Assembly: GCA_032358255.1 (NCBI GenBank)
Contig: JAULBX010027374.1
Coordinates: 1-37,779, forward strand
Source of the DNA: Heterotrichella gracilis
Taxonomy: Eukaryota; Sar; Xanthophyceae; Tribonematales; Xanthonemataceae
Direction of reading: 5' to 3'
DNA length: 37,779 nucleotides
Shown here in pieces: positions 29,901 through 37,779 of the stretch. Below the pieces are notes generated by a model, which did no database searches, was not told the origin of the DNA, and saw nothing but the letters and a program-made list of their open reading frames with translations. A program made the translations under genes and the position numbers. Within the stretch, counting starts at the first letter, position 1. Each line of letters starts with the position of its first letter.

Positions 29901-32900
29901 CCCTCTTCTGACACCATTGCATTTCCCCTCCAACTGCAGAGCCCACCATCCAATGCTCGGTGCGCGTGTGCCCCTTTTCGGACTGGCAGCTGCGCCTTCC
30001 CAGCGAGCTGCAGGCCGGCTGCCCCCAGAGGCTGAACAGCACGTGGGGTTTCCAGGTGGCGCCTTTCCACAGAAGGGCAAACCTGGCTGACCTGGTGGGT
30101 AGGGTGGGGGTGGGGGGGGTGGGGGGGGGGTAGGGTGTAGGGTTTTGCATGAAGAGCTTGGAGGGTTTGGATCAGGGATGTTGGGGTCAGGAGGGCAAAC
30201 CTGGCGGACCTGGTGGGTAGGGGGTAGGGTGGGTGGTGGCATGGGTAAGGCGTAGAGTTCTGCATGAAGGGCTTGTGGGGTTTGGATCAGGGACGGTGGA
30301 ATCGGGAGGGCCCATGTGGCAGGCAGGCTGGGACCACGTGCATGCAGGGTTGTAGAGGTTGGCGTAGGATTTTAGATGGGGCCGCCAGTCACAAGGCAAA
30401 CCAGGGCAAGCATCACCAGCACTAGCATCACCATGCATGCCAGCCCTCTGAATGGTCTTCCCCAGGATCCAGAATCGCCTCACTCGGAAGTTGCCTGTGT
30501 CTCTTACAGGGTGCGGTGGGCTTTTCATCATCATTCTGCTATGCTGAATGGCCCTCCATCCGCCCTGCAGAGCGTGAGCGGGCCAGCCCAATCTAGCACA
30601 TTGGCACATTGTCCCATGCCAAACCCTAGACAGCTGATCCCCAGGAGGCCCTAAACCATAACCCTATTTACAGCTTACCACCAGGGAACCCTAAACCCTA
30701 CACACATTTGCCATATCGCCCTATCCACATCATCTGCTCCCTGCAGGGCGTGAGTGGGCCAGCGCAATCCATCACACTGGCATGCTCCTGCACAAACATC
30801 GCCGACTGTGACGCAGCCACAGCCGGCACGCTCATCCAGTTTTACGATCGGCCTTGGGATGAAATCTACCCCAACACCGATCCGATTGGGACGATCGTGT
30901 TCAGCGGCGCAAATGCCACGTCCAGTGACCCCTACATCACCCAGACCCCCGGTGTGTCCATATCGCGCACCATTGGGACCCTCCCAGAGGCCATGCAGCA
31001 GCGGCTGCAGGGCGCGGTGTCAGTCGGGTTCTCCATTCAAGGCAACCTGAATACTGGTGGGTGAAGCACATGCAAGCATTCCTCGTGTCACCAATCTCAA
31101 CCTTCTATCTCCTGATTTCATAAAATAATGCCCTTCCCTCCGTGATATTTCCTACCCTGCATGGCCCACCATCCACCACCTCCACATGCAGTGGACCACT
31201 ACCTCGCGCCACCCTTCCCGCCCTCCCCGCCGCCCTCCCCGCCGCGCCCACCACCACCCACCCCCTCCCCGCCCCCACCCGCCCCCGCCACCTCCTCCCA
31301 CGCCACCACAGCAGCCATTGTGGGCGGAGTATTAGGCGGCGTGTGCGTCTTCGCCGCAGTAGCCGCCATAGCATTTTACTTTCACCACAAACGATCGGGT
31401 TCACCCGACACTCTCTCTACAAAGGCCACCGCCAGCGATGCATTTGGTGCCGTGTCACGTGACGGGTCCGCCCTGGACCCTGAAGCGGGTAACCTGCACA
31501 GCTCCACAGATGTCAGCATGCTGATGAATGCGCCCGAGGACCTGGGCAAGGGGGTGGAGTATGCCAACTTCGAGCTGTTTGACTGGAACGTGGCGGAGGA
31601 CGCGGTGGAGATTTGCAAGCGGGCCAACGGGGAGGAATGGAAGCTGGGGGTGGGGGCGTTCGGCACGGTAAGGGTTTAGGGTTTAGGGTTCAGTGGGTGG
31701 GTATTGTGCTGTGCTGTGCCAAGGCAATAATACATATAAAGAAATCACCGAACATGATTATAAAGCAAGAAGGAGGACAGTGCAGGCACGCAGTCGCCAG
31801 CTTCTAAAATAAAAATGCACAGGGGAGGAATGGGAGCTGGGGGTGGGAGCTTTTGGCACGGTAAGGGTTGAGGGTTCAGTGGATGGCTGTGTGCTGTGCT
31901 GTGCCAAGGCAATAATATATATGATAGTGCTGTTTACTTACTACATGCGTTCCTATTCACATTCCATGCATATCTACTTAGTAAGTAATTAAGTATTTGC
32001 TTTCCAGCTTTGAAGCCAGGTTAGCATGTCTGGGTATGCCTCACCCCAGTCCTAGAGTCAAGGCTTAACTGACACTGTTTCCAGTGTGGCAGATGGTGGC
32101 CAACCAGTCGTGCCGCTTACCGCACTTTCGTGCTGCCCATTTTATCCCGTCGCAAAGTTCAGGGAAATTCGAAAAATATCGCTACCCTTCGGATTCGAAC
32201 CTGCGACCCCTTGCTTAGTTGAACTCAAGACTCAACTCAAACTCAGGTGCTGAGCCAACATATCTACTTATTACATGCGTTTCAGCGAAGAATAGCCAGA
32301 TTGGAATTCATTCTCCAATTTGCTTATTATTACATTTGGCGGTGCATCAGGGAGCACTGACGAGCACGGCTGGCATCATGTGCACAGTCGATTATTGCAT
32401 ATGGCGAGGGCTTGCATGTTCTACTGACACTATGACATTGCACTGGCGGCACCCTTTCCCGTCCACCTAATGGAAGGCCTCCAGAGTCCCTAGCAAACCC
32501 TTGTCCTTGCCAATGCAAAGCACTGCCTGCCAAAACCCTACCCAACACCCTTCCCCACAGGTGCAATATGGGCTGTGGGACGACACCTCACCTTGCCGCC
32601 AAGTCACCGTCATCGCAGCGTGCCCATTCCCTCCCGAAATACGCTACCACATCCCTGCCTAAAGGATGTGAAACAGGCATGGTGAGGTGTCTAGTCCTCA
32701 CCTTGTGAAACTCTCAAAACTCAACCAAAATGCACCTCCCCCTTGCAGGTGTACAAATCCCTGTGGAACAATACCCACGTGGCCGCCAAGGTCATCCCCG
32801 GGAGCATCATGCAGAGCGAATCAGACAAGGCGATCATTGTCAAGGAGGTTGCGATACTCAAATCCTGCCGATCGCCGCACATTGTGCAGTTCCTGGGCGC

Positions 32901-35178
32901 GTCCTTCCGCCCGGAGCAGACCGTGATCCTGACGGAGCTGATGGGGGGCGGGAATCTGCTGGAGGCCATTGCAAGGGGGCTGGTGCGGTGGAACCACAGG
33001 TGAGAGGGGAGGAGAGGCAGTGCTGGCGGTGGGTGGGTGGGTGGGAGTCTGGGCGAGGGTTCCAATGTACATATGTAGGGCGATGGACAGTGGGCCCTGT
33101 GGTGGTGGTGTATGCAAGGGTGGCCATGCACATTGCCATGCGCTGCGGGATTGCTTGAAACTAATATGTAGCATGACACCAATTACATCAGTTGATCGAT
33201 TACGCTGGATTTCAAGCGGACGTGTACCACCTCCCTGTGGCATCTTATGTGTGCTGGGGGCTCAACACTGGTGCGCCTCCCTGGGTCACAGGGGCATCAA
33301 GATTGCTGTGGAGGCAGCGCTGGGGATTGCCTACCTGCACCAAAATAACGTTCTCCACCTGGACGTCAAGAGTGAAAACATCCTACTAACCAGCACCGGA
33401 ACCGCCAAGGTGCGAACCACGCACCCATCAGAAATCCCACACCCTTGTAAATATTGTTGGCCTTGCAGGCTGGGGACGGGGATGAAATCCTACTAGATGT
33501 GCCCTACCATCCCTAAACTCTATGGCCCCAGCCCACGTCCTTGAAACACAGCAGGTCCTCCCCCACATTCGCTTATTGTTCCTCGGCCATCATCGTCATC
33601 TGTACATCTGGGCAATTCCTTTCTATCCACCCCCTTCGAAAATATGCGCAATAAATACCTCCCCGATGTCCTTCACAGATTGGGGACGTAGGCTTGGCCC
33701 ACATCCTGCACGGCACCCTGCGGCGCACAGCGGTGCAGCTCAAGGGGACGTGGAGCTGGATGGCACCGGAGATCATCACAGGTGGGTGGGGAAACCCTTG
33801 GCGGGGGTTTCAGGGCAAAGCAGTGTGATAGGACTCAAGGATTGCTACCATGTATGCTCTATCCCCTGCACGCAGCTGGTTGCAGACTTGTTCTTCTCCC
33901 ATCTCGCAACGGCATGCATGGAACTGGTCACTGTTGCAGTGCCCTTGACTTTTCGTTATTATTCTAGTTGGTTATCTGTTCATGCATGTAAAAACCAGAA
34001 TGAAATTTGGCAGGGATAGGAAAACATGTATCAAGTTTTCACGCCCATTATTCTCATTTGCAACTGCAATTCAAGGTGTTCATATCAGCCTCGACTAGTA
34101 ACCTAGTTATTGATCTCTCAACAGTTTGCAAAATTCTGAATAAAGGCCCCAACATTGATCCATGCCTCCTCCCAGTGTCATCAAATCCCCCCACCCACCT
34201 GCAGGCCCCACGGTTACCTCCAAGGCTGACGTGTACAGCATTGGTGTGCTGTTGTAGGGTTTCTCTGTGGTTTCTTTAGGGTTTATCTCACGGTTTCCCT
34301 CCATTTGCAGGCCCCACCGTGACCTCCAAGGCTGACGTGTACTCTTACGGGGTGGTGCTGTGGGAGATTGTGACAGGGGAGAGGCCCATGCGCAGGAACT
34401 CGAGGAGGGAAATAAGGTGGGGACGTCTTCCACCCACTGCAGTAGCCGTACATGCTGACTATGTTTATTACGTGTGTTGAGCATGGCAGTTTACTGCATC
34501 AATAGCGGCAAACATCGCCCCACAGCACATCGGCCCCAGGAGCGGGATCACGGTTTTCATTTTATTGCTCATGTTCACGATTCCATGTTGTACATGCATG
34601 TCAACACATGATAGTTGACCAACCAGGACGACTTAGGTATATCGCATGTCCTCCTGTCCCTGATTCCGTCACCCATTCAATAGTATCCCAAAATTCACAT
34701 TTGCCGCGCATTTCCCAGGGTCCCCGACGAGTGCCCCGAGGAGATCGCCTGCCTGGTTGCACAATGCACCGAGGGGGACCCCGCTGCCCGGCCCAACATC
34801 ACCCACGTCATCGACATCCTGCGCGCCGAGCAGCTGCGGGAGTCCATGGCGCGCCGAAGCATGCGCACCTCCAGTACCTCCGAGCGCAGCGTCCTCGCTG
34901 TTAGTCTCCCCTTGGACGTCCCCAAAGTCACAGGCCAGGCCACCACCAGCGGCGAGCCCATGGTGGTGGGGTCGCTGGAGGGGGTCCCCGAGCTGGCGTC
35001 GGTGACGACGCCGGTGGCGGGCGATGGCGCGGCGCGGGTGTGGGGGTTTAATGTGCCTCAAGCAGGGGAGGGGCAGTCGCCGGTGGGGCGTGCGGGGACG
35101 AAGAAGGGCAGCCCGTTTGCACGGCCCAATTTGCAACCTCAAGCCGGACCCTGGCCAGGCCCCGGGACTGCGGGGTGA
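26927..35178 (+). CDS. Receptor-like TKL protein kinase with Cys-rich ectodomain and Pro-rich stalk
   Basis: Model: 26927-26974 (tentative), 27318-27381, 27494-27709, 27971-28165, 28479-28606, 29344-29575, 29940-30094, 30747-31056, 31192-31667, 32749-32999, 33292-33409, 33679-33781, 34311-34416, 34719-35178; about 953 aa, all phases consistent. Order: hydrophobic signal near aa 17-32 (LLWAIFAFAGHLGFG); two Cys-rich modules (about 45-174) on separate symmetrical phase 1-1 exons, with C-x-C at the start and YDYC or WDYC at the end; a further ectodomain with NAS, NVT and NST glycosylation-type sites; a Pro/Ser stalk (about 456-480); one membrane span (about 490-512); kinase domain from about 595. 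Kinase motifs: GVGAFGTV, VAAK, HLDVKSEN, GDVG, GTWSWMAPE, SKADVYSYGVVLWE. HRD is HLD and DFG is DVG, but the catalytic Lys, Asp, Asn and metal-binding Asp remain, so activity is plausible. Likely a plasma-membrane sensor; ligand unknown. The first exon is uncertain. Confidence 0.85.
27887..27911 (+). repeat. Interstitial telomere-like CCCTAAA repeats in a receptor-kinase intron
   Basis: AAACCCTAAACCCC followed by AAACCCTAAACA, about 60 bp upstream of the acceptor of the second Cys-rich module exon. Confidence 0.8.
28788..28979 (+). repeat. Three tandem 64-bp repeats in receptor-kinase intron 5
   Basis: Units begin GAGCTCTACGTTAGCAAAA at 28788, 28852 and 28916, each 64 bp, and contain TTTAGGATGCAAGGTAAAATG. 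Copies differ by only a few bases. The region is AT-rich compared with neighbouring exons. A related GATACCAAAGGGAAAA motif occurs twice just upstream (28680 and 28765). Confidence 0.93.
29100..29215 (-). repeat. tRNA-like sequence, possible degraded SINE head
   Basis: On the minus strand, GCTGTTCAGTGGTTGGCGCAC resembles a pol III A box and D-arm, and about 25 nt later GGCTTTGAATCC resembles a B box. It cannot fold as a full tRNA. Lies in receptor-kinase intron 5. Confidence 0.4.
30192..30296 (+). repeat. Tandem copy of receptor-kinase exon 7 end, donor and intron start
   Basis: AGGGCAAACCTGGC-GACC then TGGTGGGTAGG, followed by TTCTGCATGAAG-GCTTG and GGTTTGGATCAGGGA, repeats 30074-30180. The last exonic residues ANLADL are preserved and the donor is retained. 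Confidence 0.85.
30563..30610 (+). repeat. Copy of receptor-kinase exon 8 start with acceptor
   Basis: CCCTGCAG is followed by codons SVSGPAQSSTLA. The genuine exon 8 at 30747 starts GVSGPAQSITLA after CCCTGCAG. The copy then diverges. It could be an alternative acceptor exon in principle. Confidence 0.8.
31668..31690 (+). repeat. Telomere-like repeat fused to a splice donor
   Basis: The donor GTAAGGG runs straight into TTTAGGGTTTAGGGTT, so the first 23 bases of the intron are nearly pure plant-type telomere heptamer. Confidence 0.85.
31823..31920 (+). repeat. Duplicate of the kinase glycine-loop exon end, donor and intron start
   Basis: After an acceptor-like ATGCACAG, 38 nt encode GEEWELGVGAFGT, then GTAAGGGTTGAGGG. 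The genuine copy (31629-31667) encodes GEEWKLGVGAFGT. Most differences are synonymous. The intronic continuation (GTGCTGTGCTGTGCCAAGG and CAATAATA) is duplicated too. Confidence 0.88.
31981..32258 (-). mobile_element. Putative tRNA-derived SINE (about 278 bp) in receptor-kinase intron 9
   Basis: On the minus strand the element begins TTGGCTCAGCACCTGAG (A-box-like), has an exact B box GGTTCGAATCC at 32201-32191, and continues about 210 bp into a non-tRNA body ending in an AT-rich tail. An exact 12-bp direct repeat, CATATCTACTTA, flanks it (31969-31980 and 32259-32270), as expected for a target-site duplication. The T-arm does not pair well, so it is not a functional tRNA gene. Nearby similarity between TACATGCGTT blocks makes the exact boundaries less certain. 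Confidence 0.65.
34196..34260 (+). repeat. Copy of receptor-kinase exon 13 start, ending in a stop
   Basis: Acceptor CACCTGCAG then codons for PTVTSKADVYSIGVLL and TAG at 34255-34257, in the same phase as the real exon 13 (PTVTSKADVYSYGVVLWE). If chosen instead of the real exon it would truncate the kinase in subdomain IX. Confidence 0.85.
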
Positions 35179-35660
35179 TGGAACAGTCCATCCCTGGGAT
35201 TGGGTGTGTGGAGGGGCAAGAGTAGAATGAGGTGTGGGGATCAGCTGGACGATTCAGCTTGGATCGATAGAGTTGGATTGGCATTGGATGGGATTAGATT
35301 TGCATGGGATTGGTGTACTGAGTTTATAGGGATTCCCGGTGGTGCACCTGGGGAGTGTTATAGCATGCATGAGGTTAGTATACGCCCGTATGGCTTCGCA
35401 TCACATTTTGGTGGTTGGTGTGGCTTGTTGACAACTGCCTGGCAATGCAATCCGATGCTGGTTCTGCGGTACCTGGGCCCCATATCAGTGGGCGTGCATC
35501 TATCAGCACCTCGTACCTAGTGGCACTGCAGAAAGGAATAAAGGAATAAAGGGAACGCACAGCGGCGGAGTTAGCGGACCACTGGGTCGCATAAGGGCAC
35601 CATAATAGCCGAAACGCTGGGTCAGTAGAGGCCTAAGAGCAGATGCCAACATGCAGAGCA

Positions 35661-35665
35661 TGTAA
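35661..35665 (+). terminator. Possible TGTAA polyadenylation signal of the receptor kinase
   Basis: TGTAA lies 483 bp after the TGA stop. Short motif, tentative. Confidence 0.25.
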
Positions 35666-36948
35666 AACATTGAAGGGTTAAACATTTAAGGGTAAATTTT
35701 TTTAGGCCAGGCCATTTTGCCCCATCTGGGCCTTTAAATTGTTCACTGAATTTGAAATTGCACAGACAAGTCCTAGGGATTTTAGCCATGTTGTGGTTTT
35801 ACAGTAGGGGCCCCCCGCAGCAGACCCGCCTACTAGCTTGCAGCTAGGGAGCTCCCAGGAAGATCAATACTTTCCTTTTCCACACGTTTTAAGGTGGCTT
35901 TGTCCTCTTATGATGAGTTTTTTCTGCAATAACATGTGACCGTGAAACTTGGGTGCTGCCAGCCGCTGCAGTAGTGGTGGCATTACAATGATGGCGGAAT
36001 TCCCTCCAGCCTGTGTGTTTTTCAACATTGCTGGTTATAGTGTGCCGCCCTATAATATAATATCACACAGTGTTGGCGTTTGTCTCCTTCTTTCTTTAAA
36101 GAATTCTTGAACAGCCGCTGGCAGTCTGGGGCTAGCCTGCTAGTGGTGGCATTAGTAATCATGGTGGATTTTTTTTGAACAGCAGCCTGCGGTAGCCTGG
36201 TTGCCATTGTGTCAGACACATATCATTATACCGTATGCTCCAGGAGCACTATGAGCCTGGTTATCCTCGTCGACTGGCAGGCCTGGACGCCACTGTGGCA
36301 GACTGAGTGCCATGGGAGCAGCCTGGGGACTGGTTTTTCATAACGTTGTACATTGTGTTGTCAATGTGTGTGTCAAGTTATGCAAAATATGCAGGGGCCC
36401 TGCAGGGGCCCCGCACAGTGTGTGTCGCTAACCCATTTGGCAACCGGATTGCAGTCGTTCGCATATTACACACTCCTTCTCCTTCTATGCACGTTTGGTT
36501 TGTACACGTGTGAGTTAAACTATATACTAGGCTAAATTCCTACCGAGGGAGTATGATCTAAAACAGCGCCCAGCCCTGGCACTGATTGCTGTGCGGCACG
36601 GGGCGGCAAACAATAAGGAATGTCCACTCACTATAAAAACTACTAAGTACTCAAGTTGGCACTCACTACACGCGAAAACAGTCATGATATGTGTCGGCGT
36701 AACACAATAAGTGCTGCAATCCCCCCCTCAGACACAGTGACAGTCAATCCATCAGACGCCAGTCAGCCCTCCAAAACCCACTTTGCTACACCAACCAAAG
36801 CTCTGCACTCCCAAGCCACAGCGCGCATAGCTAGAAGACAAAGCACACACCCGCCTTGACGAAAGCGAAGTAGAAATACGTTCACTGTGCGAGTCAGTGC
36901 CCCCCCACTCCGCCTCTGCCCGACCCCTTCCTTCCTTTCTCCCTGCCA

Positions 36949-36978
36949 TTATGACCAGTCCAGTAGGCTGCTCACAGG
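36949..36978 (-). repeat. Copy of the right-edge gene's terminal codons with its own stop
   Basis: On the minus strand it reads VSSLLDWS then TAA. The real terminal exon (37060-37090) reads LSSLLDWSQ then TAA. Confidence 0.7.
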
Positions 36979-37059
36979 ACATGTTTAGGGTATAGGGTTT
37001 ACCCTAAGCCTCCACCGCCTCAACGCCATGGCAACTCACTTCAAGCAAATGAGATTCCT

Positions 37060-37700
37060 TTACTGCGACCAGTCCAATAGACTGCTCAGGCTATTGGTGT
37101 GGTGCACACGCCCCGCGGCCTTCTTGCCGGCCCCGCCAGCCCGCTGCCCCTGCTGCTTGTGGTGCTTCTGGGGCACCCCATCCAGGCGCAGCTGCTTGCC
37201 CACGGTGGTGCGCACCGCCCGCTCAAACTTCTGGTAGTTGTCCTCAAAGTGCCTGCACGTAAGGGGATAGGGTTTAGGGTTTGCAGCATTTCACATGTCT
37301 GGCACTTGTCCTCAAAGTGCCTCAGGAGGAAAAGGAGAACAGAGGGGGGCGTGGCAGAACAACCACACACCTAGGCCATGCCTGCACGCGGGTCAAGGAC
37401 GAAACAAGCTATTGCACCAGTCCCTTTGCAATGGCACTGGATGAATCCAGCGACATTCCACAACCCCTTTCTACTTTCTAGTGTCGTTCCTGTGAGCACC
37501 CAGTCATCCAGCACCTGCGTTCTTGGCCTTTCACGTGTGCCACATACCGCTGCAGACCCGGCCACCATCCCCACCCAGTACTGCCCACCGATGAGCGCGC
37601 AAATCCCCCCTTGTCGTACCGTATGAACCCCGACACAAACTTGTCCATGTTGTCCATCAGCTCGGTGCCAAGCTCCCCGCTCACAGCGACCACACAACCC
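37060..37700 (-). CDS. Unrecognised protein, C-terminal part only (continues past the right edge)
   Basis: Last two exons: 37700-37620 and 37252-37060. The donor CG/GTACGA and acceptor ACGTGCAG join in phase 2 to restore an Arg codon. The joined protein reads VAVSGELGTELMDNMDKFVSGFIR, then HFEDNYQKFERAVRTTVGKQLRL, and a basic Gln/His/Lys-rich tail (QKHHKQQGQ, GGAGKKAAG), ending LLDWSQ and TAA. The helical, charged sequence looks genuinely coding, but no family was recognised. The acceptor of the 37700 exon (GAGGCAG) is tentative, and any earlier exons lie beyond the window. Confidence 0.6.
37299..37324 (-). repeat. Copy of the right-edge gene's last-exon start with acceptor
   Basis: TGGCACTTGTCCTCAAAGTGCCT matches TGGTAGTTGTCCTCAAAGTGCCT at 37232-37254. 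On the minus strand, after TCCTGAG, it encodes HFEDKCQ against the genuine HFEDNYQ, about 69 bp upstream of the real acceptor. Confidence 0.75.
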
Positions 37701-37779
37701 CTGCCTCCTTCACAGTCTTGTTCCCCTCAGTACCAGTCACCAAGTTTTTCACCTTTCACATACCACCCACAGGGAACCC

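Larger units (their letters stand above)
35179..37059. other. Convergent intergenic region between the receptor kinase and the right-edge gene
   Basis: TGTAA at 35661-35665 could be the receptor-kinase poly(A) signal. TAGTGGTGGCATTA with following A-T-ATGGTGG or ATGGCGG occurs at about 35972 and 36141, a diverged tandem duplication of roughly 170 bp. A copy of the right-edge gene's last codons lies at 36949-36978. Nothing else is supported. Confidence 0.5.

Noticed and set aside
32191..32258. A functional tRNA gene on the minus strand
   Set aside because: The B box is exact, but the T-arm does not pair, there is no recognisable acceptor stem or anticodon arm, and the unit continues into a long non-tRNA body. 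A SINE fits better.
1..37779. CRISPR arrays, insertion sequences, prokaryotic operons or viral genes
   Set aside because: None found. The introns and gene families indicate nuclear eukaryotic DNA, and the only tandem arrays seen lack spacer architecture.

Overview
This is nuclear DNA from a eukaryote, most likely a green alga (chlorophyte or prasinophyte grade). The reasons are GT-AG introns in almost every gene, plant-type families (an SnRK2 kinase, a PRH75/DDX21-type helicase with a GUCT domain, a TKL receptor kinase with a proline-rich hydroxyproline-type stalk), and many TTTAGGG/CCCTAAA plant-type telomere-like heptamers inside introns. The species cannot be fixed from the window. All exon models were built by hand from splice sites, reading-phase continuity and conserved motifs.

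Layout, left to right. (1) 1484-3581 (+): four-exon PAP2/PLPP6-like lipid or isoprenoid phosphatase. (2) 4500-5802 (+): small unrecognised protein. (3) 12348-7471 (-): eight-exon nucleolar-type DEAD-box helicase, 707 aa, complete. (4) 17408-14237 (-): five-exon SnRK2-like kinase, 350 aa, complete. (5) 24000-18873 (-): ten-exon, 901-aa unrecognised protein of short helical segments and low-complexity linkers. (6) 24447-24827 (+): intronless ribosomal protein bS6m, divergent from (5). (7) about 26927-35178 (+): fourteen-exon receptor-like kinase with a Cys-rich ectodomain, Pro-rich stalk, one membrane span and a TKL kinase domain. (8) 37700-37060 (-): the 3' end of an unrecognised gene running off the right edge. 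No operon-like functional link between neighbours is evident; the genes look like ordinary housekeeping and signalling loci.

The most unusual feature is structural. The seven multi-exon models were each examined, and in six of them one or more introns or flanks hold a partial, decayed copy of a neighbouring exon edge, usually with its splice site. Copies range from nearly identical (helicase exon 2 end) to strongly diverged but still protein-like (SnRK2 C-terminus). At least sixteen such 'ghost junctions' are listed. Some could act as alternative or poison exons. A tRNA-derived SINE with flanking direct repeats lies in a receptor-kinase intron, and three 64-bp tandem repeats lie in another.

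Limits: 5' ends, UTRs and the receptor-kinase first exon are tentative, and homology calls rest on motif recognition without a database search.
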